From Isoetes taiwanensis (taxonomy: Eukaryota > Streptophyta > Lycopodiopsida > Isoetales > Isoetaceae), in the NCBI GenBank assembly GCA_021234155.1, contig JAJEKV010000065.1:3452312-3516311 (forward strand): a stretch of DNA of 64,000 nucleotides. The letters are read 5' to 3'. Below are positions 53,365 to 64,000 of this stretch, in pieces (positions within the stretch are counted from its first letter, which is position 1; every line of letters starts with the position of its first letter). A program made the position numbers and the translations under genes. The notes under the pieces are model-generated. The model was not told the DNA's origin. It searched no databases and worked only from the letters and a program-made list of their open reading frames with translations.

Positions 53365-55890
53365 TCATGAAAAAAAACATATAAAGAGAGAAGTAGTACA
53401 ACATGCACTAGCAGCACAAGCAATTAATGCAAAAATAGATTATATATACAACCGTAGTGAATGCAACATCTGCAAATGAAGCTTAATACTGCAATCTCAT
53501 GACATGAATGTAACTAAAAAGTTGGAACATTACAAAATGAACATGCATTACCAACATGTTCATACTATGTGCAAGATATTTTATGCAATCTAAACAATGA
53601 AATGTACAATGAAAGCATGTAAAAAAAGACGTTACCTTGGAGTCCTAGTGCACTTCCTAATTCGGAGGTCATCTGCAACCATGTATGCACTCTGATTTAT
53701 GCTGCAAAATATAGGAGATACAAAGAAGATAGTATCCATGATGACATGGAGCTAGGTGCACCATGTCCAATACAATAGCAAAATGATGTCCCCAAAACAA
53801 GCAAATGTCTATTGATGCTACTGTGGCAGTCATATTATGCTTCTGAACATGTGTAATAGAAGGGCTTGGAACAAGATATAGAGATGAATGGGATTCCATA
53901 AATTGCAGCAATTCATCCACTTTTTTCATCTTCTCATCATTGTTTTGCCATGCAACTGCAGAACGATGGATTTTTCATGAAATTGGCTAGAGTTAATTTA
54001 ACTTCCATATTATGAATAGTCTCCATTGTAGATTTTTATCAAGAATATAAGATTCAAATTTGTCCTCCCAAATTTTCAAATCATTTGAAGAGCCCTTTCC
54101 TAAAGCTTGCTCAACCCTTATCTTAGAATTTCTTTAAGAACAAAGCTCCATCTTTTCTTTTAAAGATTGCACTTGTTCTTATAGTATTTCTTTTGTTACA
54201 TCCCATCTCATGACTTCTTTTCTGATGTGAGTCTTTTTTGCTCATGTTCTAAAAATCATTTTTCAGACCTTTTTCTTGCTTGATGTACAATGACATGCAT
54301 CTTCATCCTTTGGGTTGGTCCTTTCCATATGGCAAAAGCCGGATTTATCATACTTCAACATTGGAAGATCTTATGGTCACTAAATCCTCATTAGCTTCAA
54401 TCCTTCTTTTGAAAACTCTTTGGCAAGGTTTCGTAGGTTTACCTTCTTCCCAAATTTTGTGGAAAGCAAAAGCTTTAGCAAAATAATATGGAATGATGTG
54501 ATTGTTCACTTTTTTTTCTATATCAGAATCGCCTATACAAACCCATAAACTCGACTTAAATTTTGGTCGAACAAGGTACTGGATAGCCCTTCTTAACTAC
54601 TTTTCCCCAAAGTGCTTCCATAATCTTATCCAAATATTTGAAGAACATGGGGCGCCTCGCTTTTCTCCTCACATGACCGCCCCTGATCTCTTCGTGTTAA
54701 TCATAAACCTTCATGTGCCCGGATTTTGTAGCAGTGGGGATGCCAATCTCCTTTGGTTTTTGCATGGTGGGGATGACAATCTCTTCTTTACAATGGCGAT
54801 GGTGCCACTCGGGCCTTAGAAATTTTCCGAAAAGCGAGAGAGCTGAAAAAATTCGGATCTTCCCATATTCTTTGATCATGGCCCAACAAAACCAAATTGA
54901 AACTCAAGAAGAGGAACTCAAGCATGAAAAAAAAAAATTTCTCCCACCAAATCAAGAAAGTTAAAATTTTTCCCAAGCGTACGTAATATTTTAATGTATA
55001 ATTACGGCAAGAAATAAACATACAAAATTTGAATTCTAAGCTAGATATTGTACATTTTAATGCAAAAACAAACAACCCAAAAAAAGAGCACCCTTTCATG
55101 CTTCTACTCGGGTCTAATTCTTCTTGGGTTGCCCATCTCTTGCTGCTTGTTCATCTGACTCCTTCTCAATATTCATGATAGCATGGACGCATCTCTTTTA
55201 GAGAATATGGTCTCTCATACGGCCATTCAGATCTCCAGATTTTGGAAACAGTTCACACATCACACATGGCACAAACAATATGCATGCCATTAAGTCTTAC
55301 GTGATCCACCAATAGTCTTCATAAAGCTTAAAGACAAAGATCAAAGACTCTAGTTTCCTCTTGAAACTTTGTAGTGGCAAAGCAGATAATGCACTTTCAA
55401 CCAGAGCTTGGTTCTTTTGCACATATCCAATTGATATAAAGGCCACTTCTCATCCCCAAGAAATATAAATTCTTTTTCATCCTCTAGTAGCCCGTCCCAT
55501 CTTATTTCATTACAAATGGTCACCACAATTCCACATCCTTCATTCACCCCGATGACTAATGTCTTTTTTCCATTTTTGTGAGTCCGCCAAGAAGAAACAT
55601 CAAATAATATTCGAGAGATGCATGTAAATCTATAGATTAGAGAGATATGCATAAAACTGATCTTAAATAGAGCAAAACACGGCTGCAAAGTAGCCGACCA
55701 TATGCAAATAAGTAATTCACTATGCTCTTACCCAACCGAGAAATCGAAAAGATCCAAACTCGTGGTTTCCATCTTAGGCATGTTTTTGTGGCAGCCATAG
55801 TTCTCTAAGAGTTCTTAAACAAGCACTAAAACCACGCTTCTACCACAACGCTTAACAAAATGAAGCCTAAATAGAAAAATGGGAAGCTTG

Positions 55891-55932
<42 letters not shown>

Positions 55933-56150
55933 GTGGTCAGAGGGAAATGGAGGTGGACTACACAAACGAATCTTCAACAATGCTTTATATTGTTCATCTA
56001 GGAGTACTTTCCAATATGTTCATAAGAAATTCAGAATGTGTTTTATAAGGCACAAATGAAACAGACAAAAAATATTAAGAAAAATTACCTTTAGAACCCG
56101 TTTTAAAAGGCATGGGATAAGGCGCGCGGCATTCTTCAAGAAGAGCTGGT
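53365..56150. other. Spacer with traces of minus-strand coding-like sequence
   Basis: Short minus-strand segments look protein-like (53669-53929, MKKVDELLQFMESHSSLYLV; about 54080-54150, QALGKGSSNDLKIWEDKFES; 55350-55560, TLVIGVNEGCGIVVTICNEI). They are separated by stops and I cannot assign a family. A decayed unidentified gene or transposon is possible. Confidence 0.35.
55894..55926 (+). repeat. Poly(A) run of 33
   Basis: A pure A33 homopolymer. It could be a retroposed tail, but no coding or 3' UTR features precede it on the plus strand. The alternative is slippage. Confidence 0.95.
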
Positions 56151-56772
56151 GGCACATATTGCAATGCTTGCAAAGGAGGAGGACCACTAGTGGAATTGAT
56201 TCATTGGCGATGACCTTGATACTTACAAATGTGGCACCAGATTTGGCTTCGCTTGTGGTGGAGCGCATTGATGAGATTGGATCGCATTTTGTGGAACAAG
56301 GGGATGAAGGGGAGATCCGGGAGGGAAACACCTCGCGGAAGACACATCGACGGAATGAATGATTGACCTACCGATGGCATGGTCCGACGCTTTGGGTTGC
56401 AAGTATTCACCATAAGTCAATAGCGGGAGATAGGCCCCAGAAACCAAACCTAAGATCCGACCGCGATGGGATACCCTTGAGCTTGCTAATCAAGATATCC
56501 GTGACGATCAGCAAAAATCACCCGCAAATTTCGTGGGTTGTTGTTGAAGATCATTGAGTTGCTTGAGAAGTTGTTGATTATCATCCGTGGTGCCATAATG
56601 TGACGTAAAGCGATGTCTTCATGTCGGGCCGCTTTTGTTTCCAATGACTTTATTGGCCATGAGCCATTGATGTGCTATGCCAATGAGTGTGATAGAGAAA
56701 ATGTGAAACTTGAGTGGGGCCGAGTGTCCATTAAAAACAACAAGAGCTTCAAATTCTTCCATGTGCACCGAA

Positions 56773-57140
56773 AGCACTCCGATCGAAAGTACTCCTTCAT
56801 GGATGGCTTCTCCGGGTTACAATCAAATTTCCATCCGCTCAAGATTCGCTGAAAATAGCTACCACCACTGCGGGGTACTTTTGCCTATAAAGTGGTGCCA
56901 TTTTGATTTGTCCAACTCATCTTCCACTTTAAGCCGCGATTATGCTTTCTGCTTTTCAGATTATATGAAAGATAATGCTTTTTCCGCAAGTTTTTCAAGA
57001 TGATTTTTTGCTTACGCCTTCATAGATGATCATCTCACCAAACTCGAAGCTTTTTCAAAATGTGATGAATCGGGCATTAGCTTAAATCCCGAGAAGTGTA
57101 CCTTCGCTGCGCCACTTCAGGTGTTCTTCTAGACCATATT
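56773..57140 (+). pseudogene. Gypsy RT palm
   Basis: YSFMDGFSG is followed (other frame) by YNQISIR, then LLPIKWCHFDLSNSSSTLSR (expected MPFGLSNAGATFQR) and YAFIDDHLTK, which holds the catalytic FxDD pair. GISLNPEKCTFAAPL comes next. These are the conserved palm blocks in the right order and spacing. At least three frame changes. Confidence 0.82.
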
Positions 57141-57725
57141 GTCGTAAGAAGAAGGCATTACTGTGGACCCCGCGAAAATCGATGTATTCTCAAGGCGCAG
57201 TGCCTACCAACATTAAGGAGACATGCTCCTTTCTTTGGGAAAGTCAATTATTATACTACTTTTATTCCTGGATTAGTTGCCATTGCTGATCCCATCCATA
57301 CGGGTGATGAATCCACTTGGGCTTGGAATCCACAGGCGGCTGAAGCCTTTCAAAAATTGAAGGTTTTGCTTATTCAAGCTCCCTGCAGACTTATTCCACC
57401 TCAATGGGACAAGCACTTTCACGCTCATGTTGATGTTTCAGCTTTGTTATTGGTCATGATCTTTCCCAAGAATATGACTCTCACCGGACAAACCAATTGC
57501 TATGTCGCCAGAAACTCAACCCTATAGAGAAACATTATTCTCGCTATGGAAAGAGAAGCTAATACGTACTCATTTTTTGTGTAAGATTTTGCCATCGTCA
57601 CGGGAAGCAAAATCAAGTTCTTTTGTTTTATATAATCAATAAGACCATGCTTCATGGCTGTATACTCACGGGTGCCGCTTCTACGTGAGTTTGCTCTCTT
57701 TGAGATTATTCATAAAGTCGCCCGA
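57141..57725 (+). pseudogene. Gypsy RNase H and connection
   Basis: The segment FFGKVNYYTTFIPGLVAIAD then STWAWNPQAAEAFQKLKVLL and WDKHFHAHVDVSALLLVM (the first RNase H Asp in HVDVSA) matches gypsy connection and RNase H. Later residues are frameshifted around 57470-57530. Confidence 0.82.
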
Positions 57726-57879
57726 TTATCTTTCACGTGATCTACACCGATGACCCATCCTCGAGTTTTAGACACTTTTCTCGACGCCCAACTCTTTCTT
57801 GGTCACGCCTACGCTTACACCGGGTTCCATGACTACCAATAATATCTTCTCCGTGCCTTACCATCCGAAGGTCCCACGC

Positions 57880-59105
57880 TTTCTCCAAAGCTACGCCATG
57901 CCACAACAATTTCTTCAAGTTCGTGGCTATACCATGGTTAATGGACATCTTTACAAGCGTGGAAAGGATATGATTTTGCGCCAATGTATTCTTTCCTCAT
58001 GAAGTCCCCGGAGATTGTTCGCCAAGCATATGAAGGGCTTGTGGAGGCCATTTTAGTAGTGATAACACGATTACCTAAAAATGCTTTTTGTCGGGCTATT
58101 TTTGGCCCATGCTATTCAAGGATGCTCATGCTCATGCACGCCAATGTGACATCTACCAACGCATGGGAAGGCCCATGACCCGTGACACTCTACCCTTAAC
58201 TCATGTAGCCACGCCAAGTACCCTTTAGCAAATGGGATATGGATTTCTTTGGGCCAATTGATCCTCCCGCCGAAACTCCCATGCTCGATACATCCTTGTT
58301 CTCACTTATTATGCCACGGCGGGCTGGAAGCCCTGCGGCCTTTACCCGGGACAACACCGCAAATAACATGGTGGGTGCTCTACACGCACGTCATTACATG
58401 CTTCGGCTGCCTCACAGAACTCGTGAGTGATCGAGGTATTCATTTTGTCAATCAAATGGTCAAGGAACTCACTGGCTACTTGCATATCCATCATTGGAAG
58501 AGTACACTATATTATCCACAAGGCAATGGTCTTGCTGAAAGTACCAACAAAACTCTCATCAACATTCTAAAGAAGATTTGTGGATGCTTCCGTGAAAGAT
58601 TGGCAAGAAAAAGTTACCCAATCGCTTTATGGGCTTATAATACTACGATAAAATTGCCACAGGCGCATGACACCTTTCAAACTTGTGTATGGCCAAGAGG
58701 CCTTGATGCCTTTTGAGTTTGTCCTACCCATTCTCAGATTCCAACTCGTTACTATCCATGATCCTCCCGCCGTTTTACAGGAAAGGGTGTATTAATTGCA
58801 ACTATTAGATGAAATTCAGAGACCTATCTCGTGGTTCTTGTAGGGACAACAACTACTTAAAAATCCCGGCATGACAATCACATCAAAATCAAAACTTTCA
58901 AGGAAGAAGATTTAGTTCTTTATGATTCCAGGTACAAAAATTTTTCAGGCAAACTCAAATTTCGTTGGCTTGGTCGTTACAAAATTATTAAAGTGGTACA
59001 ACCGAGTGAGTTTCAACTCGGGGAATTCGGATGGCACTCCATTACCTACCTTGGTTAGTGGCTTTTGTCTCAAACCATTTTATACCGATTCATCAACGTA
59101 TTAAC
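57880..59105 (+). pseudogene. Gypsy integrase
   Basis: An upstream part, GYTMVNGHLYKRGKDMILRQ, precedes the H2C2 zinc-finger region (to about 58170). The core shows the first Asp in WDMDFFGPIDPP (58233), the second in VSDRGIHFVNQMVKEL (58426) and the Glu in YYPQGNGLAESTNKTLINIL (58510-58570). The tail has MPFEFVLP and a GKLKFRWLG-like block around 58950. All three catalytic residues are readable, although the first is in a different frame from the other two. Confidence 0.85.
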
Positions 59106-59339
59106 AATTCAAGACAATGACAAGGCGATTAAGTAGCAGCCTTATATGTTATATATTCAAAAGAGTCGATACAAAATGGGCAAGTGTCCCCTTACTTAAT
59201 CGCATGGGATTGCGCGCTTTATTTTACGCATAAAATCCTACTCTAATTTTTTGGCTATTCCGTGTTTGGCATAGCGCAGGCCCACGTGATCACGTGAACC
59301 CTACTCCGGATCATAGCTAAGGTCCGTAATCACGCTATG

Positions 59340-61660
59340 ATAATTGGACATTGTGTCGATTGTCCGTGGATATAAACAGCTAGCCATCCATGGAATACAC
59401 CCATTTTTATCTTCCATAAATCAAGGTTGTTCATCCCGCATGTTAACCATTCGAGGCAGCTTTTTTCAAAGATGGTGTTCACTCATCTCCATCATTGCCA
59501 GAATCGATAGTTTTCGCTTCCATCCCTTGGCTTATATAGCCCTACCGACTCTTGGTTGTCACGGCGGGCCCAATCACTTTTGCTGATTCTATCCATATCG
59601 GCCATATATTCCAATTCCGTGATTCCCATATCTCGGCCAAGAAATTCAGAAGCATCTTCTCTGCCCGCTTCCTCCCATCACCTTCTTCCTTAAACCATTT
59701 GAACTCTCGAAAGTTGCCCATTTTTATTACGCACATTTAAACCACAGCCGATCAAACCATTATTCGTGACACCACCACAATGTCGCGATCGCATTACATT
59801 TCATTCATGTCAATCTCCACCATTGATCTTCCTTCAATTGGCTTTTGGGACTTAGCCAAAATTTTGGTTCTCGATCATTCTTCTTCAAGGATGTCGCTTA
59901 TCCGCAAAAATTATTGGTTCAGATTCTCGCTTTCCACACTTTCTATTAAAATCTCCGTTTGAACCACACAAACCCAAATGCTCAAACTTTTCTCGTTTTC
60001 GCCTTCTTTCTCAAGCTCTTTGTCCAATCGATATGGCCGCTTCACCGAAATTGGCAAATCTACGTGCCACAGGCCCATGAGTCCGTGATCTTTTTCCATC
60101 CGCGGATATTTTCCATACCAACAAGCTCAGAGGTTAAAGGCGCCACCGAGACGCTGCGTAGAAAAAGGGGTTTGTTTGATTTCGCTAATTAAGAACTCCC
60201 CTGCTCCAAAATATGTGCAAGCTGGATACCGTCGCTGCGATTTGGTCAAGACAGATGCCGCATTACTAGACGATGGTGGATCATACTGATCACTCTAAAT
60301 CAAAGTCTTTTTGGCACGTATTTTAACTACCGTGACACACCTTCTTTAAATTGCGCCGCCAAGCAGGATCATGATGTCACAGCCTATGATCAAGCCCCCT
60401 ATGCCGCCACAACCCACAAGCTTACAAACATCGCTAAGCCTCATGAAGCTTTTGGCCAAGTTTTGTGGCAAAATTTTATGGGGTTCTCGTCAAGAACACT
60501 CACATCAACAAGCACTTCTCCATACGCCCATTGTTGCTATTCACTCCACCCGCTTTATTGATTGACCCCAAATTTCGCTCCAACGACTTGTCCATGAACT
60601 AGATTGCCTTTGCCAATCTCCTCGATTCGGATCTTGATTCTGCCATGGGAGCCCATTTCTAGGCCATTATCAATCAATGCCTTCCTGACTCTAGTCGCTT
60701 TTTCCACAAGACACTTAAAAGCCACCTCTCTCGCTTCCAGCCAGATCCATTCGGGCCATTCGCCTCTATCCGCGGAACTTCAAGATGAGACCTTCAGCCC
60801 CACGCATGGAGGTCCAACTTTCTCAACGACAACAACCTCGCCCGATGCTCGCCCTCTCCTTCTAAGGTCATCAATGTCACCTCCTAGTCTACTCACGTTG
60901 ACGCTTCCTCCACCTCCCAACAAGCTTCCCACACATCCACGATATCGCTCCACAACCTTTGTTGCCTCGATTACCATCATATCTCCACTCTCCGTGACGG
61001 GCCCTATATGAATATGAACGTAATGTTGCCAATGATGCTCGTGCTCTAGGAATCTCAAGATCATTTCATGAATGGCATTAAAGACTATGTGGATTCCATC
61101 GATGCTTTGAAGTGTGATCTTCGAATCGCACAGCCCACTCCAGGCTTTGGATAAGAGCTCGTGAGTAAACATAGTGCCTTGTTGGAGACATGGGCTGCCA
61201 TCCTTAAGAAACAGAGACACGCGACCGCTATGGAAGAACATCAAGCCACCATCATCGAAGCTTTGGTTCAGATCAATGTCAAGGACAAATTTCTTAGGGA
61301 CACCCAAGCCCTCTACATGGGCTTGTAGAATGAATGGATACACCCGCCGAATAGCATGTTACCATGTAGGATGAAATACATATCACTATTTTGGAAGGAT
61401 AGGAGCAATTCAAACTCGTGTCACGTAATTGCAAGCATGCAAAAAATAGAAGATCGTGGATGACGCCGAGATTGCTAGTCTCTAGCCATTGATCTCCATT
61501 CATGGTCCTCGCCTTCACAGCCACGATCCTCACCGCAAAAATCAAGGAACAACTCCATCTCCTTACAGAAAAAGATAACAGAATCCATAATCTGGAACAC
61601 CAGTTGAAACAAGCAATTCAATCTGTCGATGAAGCTCATCACTAGCATGAGACTTACATT
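59340..61660 (+). pseudogene. Unidentified coding-like stretch after gypsy pol
   Basis: The plus strand shows several protein-like segments split by stops: 59344-59586, 59780-59962, 60371-60565, 60604-61011 and 61040-61320 (ETWAAILKKQR, AMEEHQATIIEALVQINVKD). Many gypsy lineages carry an additional ORF after pol, and the location would suit this. No domain is recognised, so the link is inference. Confidence 0.3.
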
Positions 61661-62195
61661 GTCTTAGTTGTCCACATACTTGGTGATTTTCCAAAATCCA
61701 TGAGCTATTTGGACTATGTTCTGTCCCACAGACATCTTTTTCTGCTCAAATGGTTTAATGCTAATGGAGCTCTTCAAGAGACCCTCACTGCTGCCACTCA
61801 TGGCAGCATAGAAGAGCCATTGGCATTTCCAAATACATGGTTCAATAAGCACACAAGGAGTATTTGAAGTTGCAACTTGAAGACCATTTGAAAAGCTACA
61901 AAGGACACAAGGACTTGAAGAACCAAAGAAGGACATTCACTTGGGAAACATAAAAGGAGTATTTTGGCTAAGTGGGAGGTCACAAGGCAAGTTACTAAAA
62001 TTCGATACCCCATTGAAGATTGCAAGATCACAACTTGGTATGATATCTTGTTCATCATTTGAGCATTGAAGTTTGATATTCTTAAGGTTCTTGAAGAATT
62101 GCCTAGCCATTCTCTTCCATTCTATGTCTTGAATCATCTTCTCCATTCCATGCCTAGCCTTTTTTTTTCCACATCTCCATTTACATACTATGGTG

Positions 62196-62552
62196 TTGGT
62201 AACTTTTTTTCCCCTAGTCAAATGAAACACACACTCCATGCTCCATCCACCTACTCACCAAAGTTAAGCACTAGGGAGCCCCATGAATTCATTTCAAGAA
62301 TACCTAGGTTCTAAATATCTACTAGGTCTTACAAAAGAAGGAAGGACAAAAAAAAAAGCAAGATTTGTCCAACTATGCAAGAGGTGAACTCCCTAGTAGC
62401 ATTCCATGTAAAAATTGCAAAAGTTATAACATCCACTTCATCATTCATAATTCCACTTCACCACTCACATCACACGTGTCATCCACATCATCCATACTTC
62501 ATGCCACCTCACCAAAAAAATCATTTTGACTAGGGGAAAAGATGGTTACCAA
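62196..62552. mobile_element. MITE-like inverted-repeat element
   Basis: Terminal inverted repeats of about 28 bp (62196-62224 and 62524-62552) share TTGGTAAC and TTTTCCCCTAGTCAAA. The 357-bp interior is AT- and C-rich and non-coding. No clear target-site duplication flanks it, so classification is provisional. Confidence 0.65.
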
Positions 62553-62559
62553 CCCTTAA

Positions 62560-64000
62560 GTACCACATCATCATCATTTTTGCCACCTCACCATGCCTAG
62601 TCACTTCATTTATTTTTTCCACCAAAAAATCAAAGTATTCCATTCAAAAATTTGATGATACCACCTGGTAGCCCTCATGAAATCATGCCACCTGGCACAA
62701 ACATTTTTGAAAAAAGAGTTTATATTGACCTTCTAAATGGCTTCCTTGGGAAACGTGCCTCATTAAAAAATGGTAAAACCTACCTACATCTACCCCCCAT
62801 CTATCTACCCCTCTCATCCTCTCGCCAAGTGGCGCCCCCCGCATGCCAAGTCCAAAACACGAAGCCGAAGCTTGGTATGGAGGAGACCACGTAATCAATA
62901 AACAGGGAAATGGATCTATATTTATACCTTGGCCCACTTTTTTTCATTCCGCCTGTTGGGATATTTCTTCAAGAAAAAATCAAGAACCCTAAAATTTGCA
63001 GTGCCAAGAAACGGATTTTTAGTACCTGAAACTACCTAATCATGACTATATCCTCCCGATTTAACCCCGAAAGTGACCTCAAGAACCCTAAGCCTCGTAT
63101 AAACGACGAGTAACTGTTGGATTTTGCAAGAATTAAAACAATGAAGCGTAGCATTTTCAAAAAGGGGCAAATCGATTCAGAAATTTCAAGGGCTTTTGGC
63201 GCATTTGGGAGATTGTTGATAATTAAATACATGTCGCTATGCGATCTTCTCGCTTGTGGATTTGACCTTCCTTGTCTGCATCAATTTACTCGATTGAGCA
63301 AGAAAAGCTGATCAAATATTCCGTCCGATCCCGGAAGTATTATTCGCTCATGAATTGTGAGCTATTTGAAGTTATGTGAGACTCCGTTATGATTGTCAAG
63401 TGAATGAAAATCCGACTTTGGTATAATTCTCTTTTCTCAACTTTCTTTTCAAGGAAATTTATGCATATCCGCTAAATATTGTTCTAGTTTTTAATCCCAT
63501 TGGATATTAGTAAGATCCTGCTTAGACTTCATAGGAATAGTCGTCCTGCATCCAAAGAAAACAGAAAAATATAAACATTAGTCAAAACTAAGTTCTAGTT
63601 ATCTGATAAAAGTCAAAACCTATCTTTTCGCTACAAACTCCTTAAACAAAAAAAAGCATGCTAGGTGTACCATATAAATTACCTTTTTAGGGAGTGCAAA
63701 ACTACTGAAAGTACCCAATCTCTTGGGAATTGCACAAATGTCTCAATAAACAATAAGTTTGAGAGTTGATTGATTCATTTTAGTTTCTAATAGTATGGTT
63801 ATCCTTTACTATAGTTTTTGTTATTGACCTTCAATTCAATTTTTTTTTTTATTGATTTTTAGTGGAAGGAAAACTATGAAAGTAGATTTAAAAGTACCCA
63901 GTGTAGGTACTTTGAGGGTTCAAAAGTGGTACAACTAGGTAAATGCTTTCACCCGGCCCAATTGTTATCAAGACAATTTCTTTTTATTTTGTCTCGTGAA
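62560..64000. other. AT-rich spacer, no gene recognised
   Basis: Frames at 62652 and 62683 (80 to 84 residues) have no family features. The remainder is low-GC and non-coding as far as I can see. Confidence 0.45.

Larger units (their letters stand above)
56600..59110 (+). mobile_element. Ty3/gypsy pol region, degraded
   Basis: RT, RNase H, zinc-finger and integrase pieces are in the gypsy order on the plus strand, with frameshifts. No LTRs, PBS or PPT were found. Gag and protease upstream are not recognisable. Confidence 0.82.

Noticed and set aside
55894-55926. Processed-pseudogene tail
   Set aside because: No coding or 3' UTR precedes the A33 run on the plus strand and no TSD is evident.

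Overview
The window reads as nuclear DNA of a land plant. The evidence is a PLS-class pentatricopeptide-repeat (PPR) locus, a CIN-type TCP transcription-factor locus, plant-type Ty1/copia and Ty3/gypsy retroelements, a Mutator-like element with a 9-bp target-site duplication, telo-box/TATA promoters, and long AT-rich stretches without genes. The style (heavily decayed retroelements, a LINE family with many copies, very sparse genes) suits a large-genome seedless plant such as a fern, but that is inference. No gene in the window is demonstrably intact. Nearly every recognisable coding region carries frameshifts or stops. Most look like real decay, although uncorrected long-read indels cannot be excluded for the least damaged ones (PPR, TCP).

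Layout. 1-3.4 kb: spacer with minisatellites, then a 743-bp deletion derivative of a MULE (2654-3396) still carrying the 3' end of its transposase. 3.4-5.8 kb: exon-like plus-strand open segments of an unidentified gene. 6.1-8.7 kb (minus): an E-class PPR locus with three frameshifts. 9.5-12.5 kb: a mosaic of direct repeats around a small unidentified ORF. 13.5-13.9 kb: a complete 334-bp TRIM element with LTRs, PBS, PPT and TSD. 14.2-17.7 kb (minus): a LINE with endonuclease and reverse transcriptase, part of its 3' region tandemly duplicated. 17.9-22.1 kb (plus): a decayed copia element whose RT has YVDG instead of YVDD, joined at its 3' end to a second LINE (22.1-23.4 kb, minus). 24.3-26.5 kb (plus): an unidentified acidic ORF followed by an FCP1/NIF-type phosphatase pseudogene that keeps a canonical intron. 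29.9-31.7 kb (plus): a broken CIN-TCP locus with its 3' part tandemly duplicated. 31.7-42.5 kb: gene-poor, with a LINE-like element (37.7-39.0 kb) and another LINE tail (40.7 kb). 42.5-43.8 kb (plus): gypsy 5' LTR, PBS and gag. 43.9-47.9 kb (minus): a cluster of promoter-plus-ORF units separated by a hairpin repeat. One unit ends in a histone H3 fold with a long basic N-terminal extension, and its tandem copy lost the fold exactly at a hairpin. 49.8-53.4 kb (minus): a second copia element with LTR and PBS. 56.6-59.1 kb (plus): gypsy RT, RNase H and integrase, followed by about 2.5 kb of unidentified coding-like DNA. 62.2-62.6 kb: a MITE-like inverted-repeat element.

The most unusual items are the H3-fold gene cluster with its hairpin repeat (44.4-47.9 kb), the complete miniature TRIM, the LINE 3'-end hairpin family present in four or more copies, and the MULE derivative that keeps a transposase zinc knuckle.
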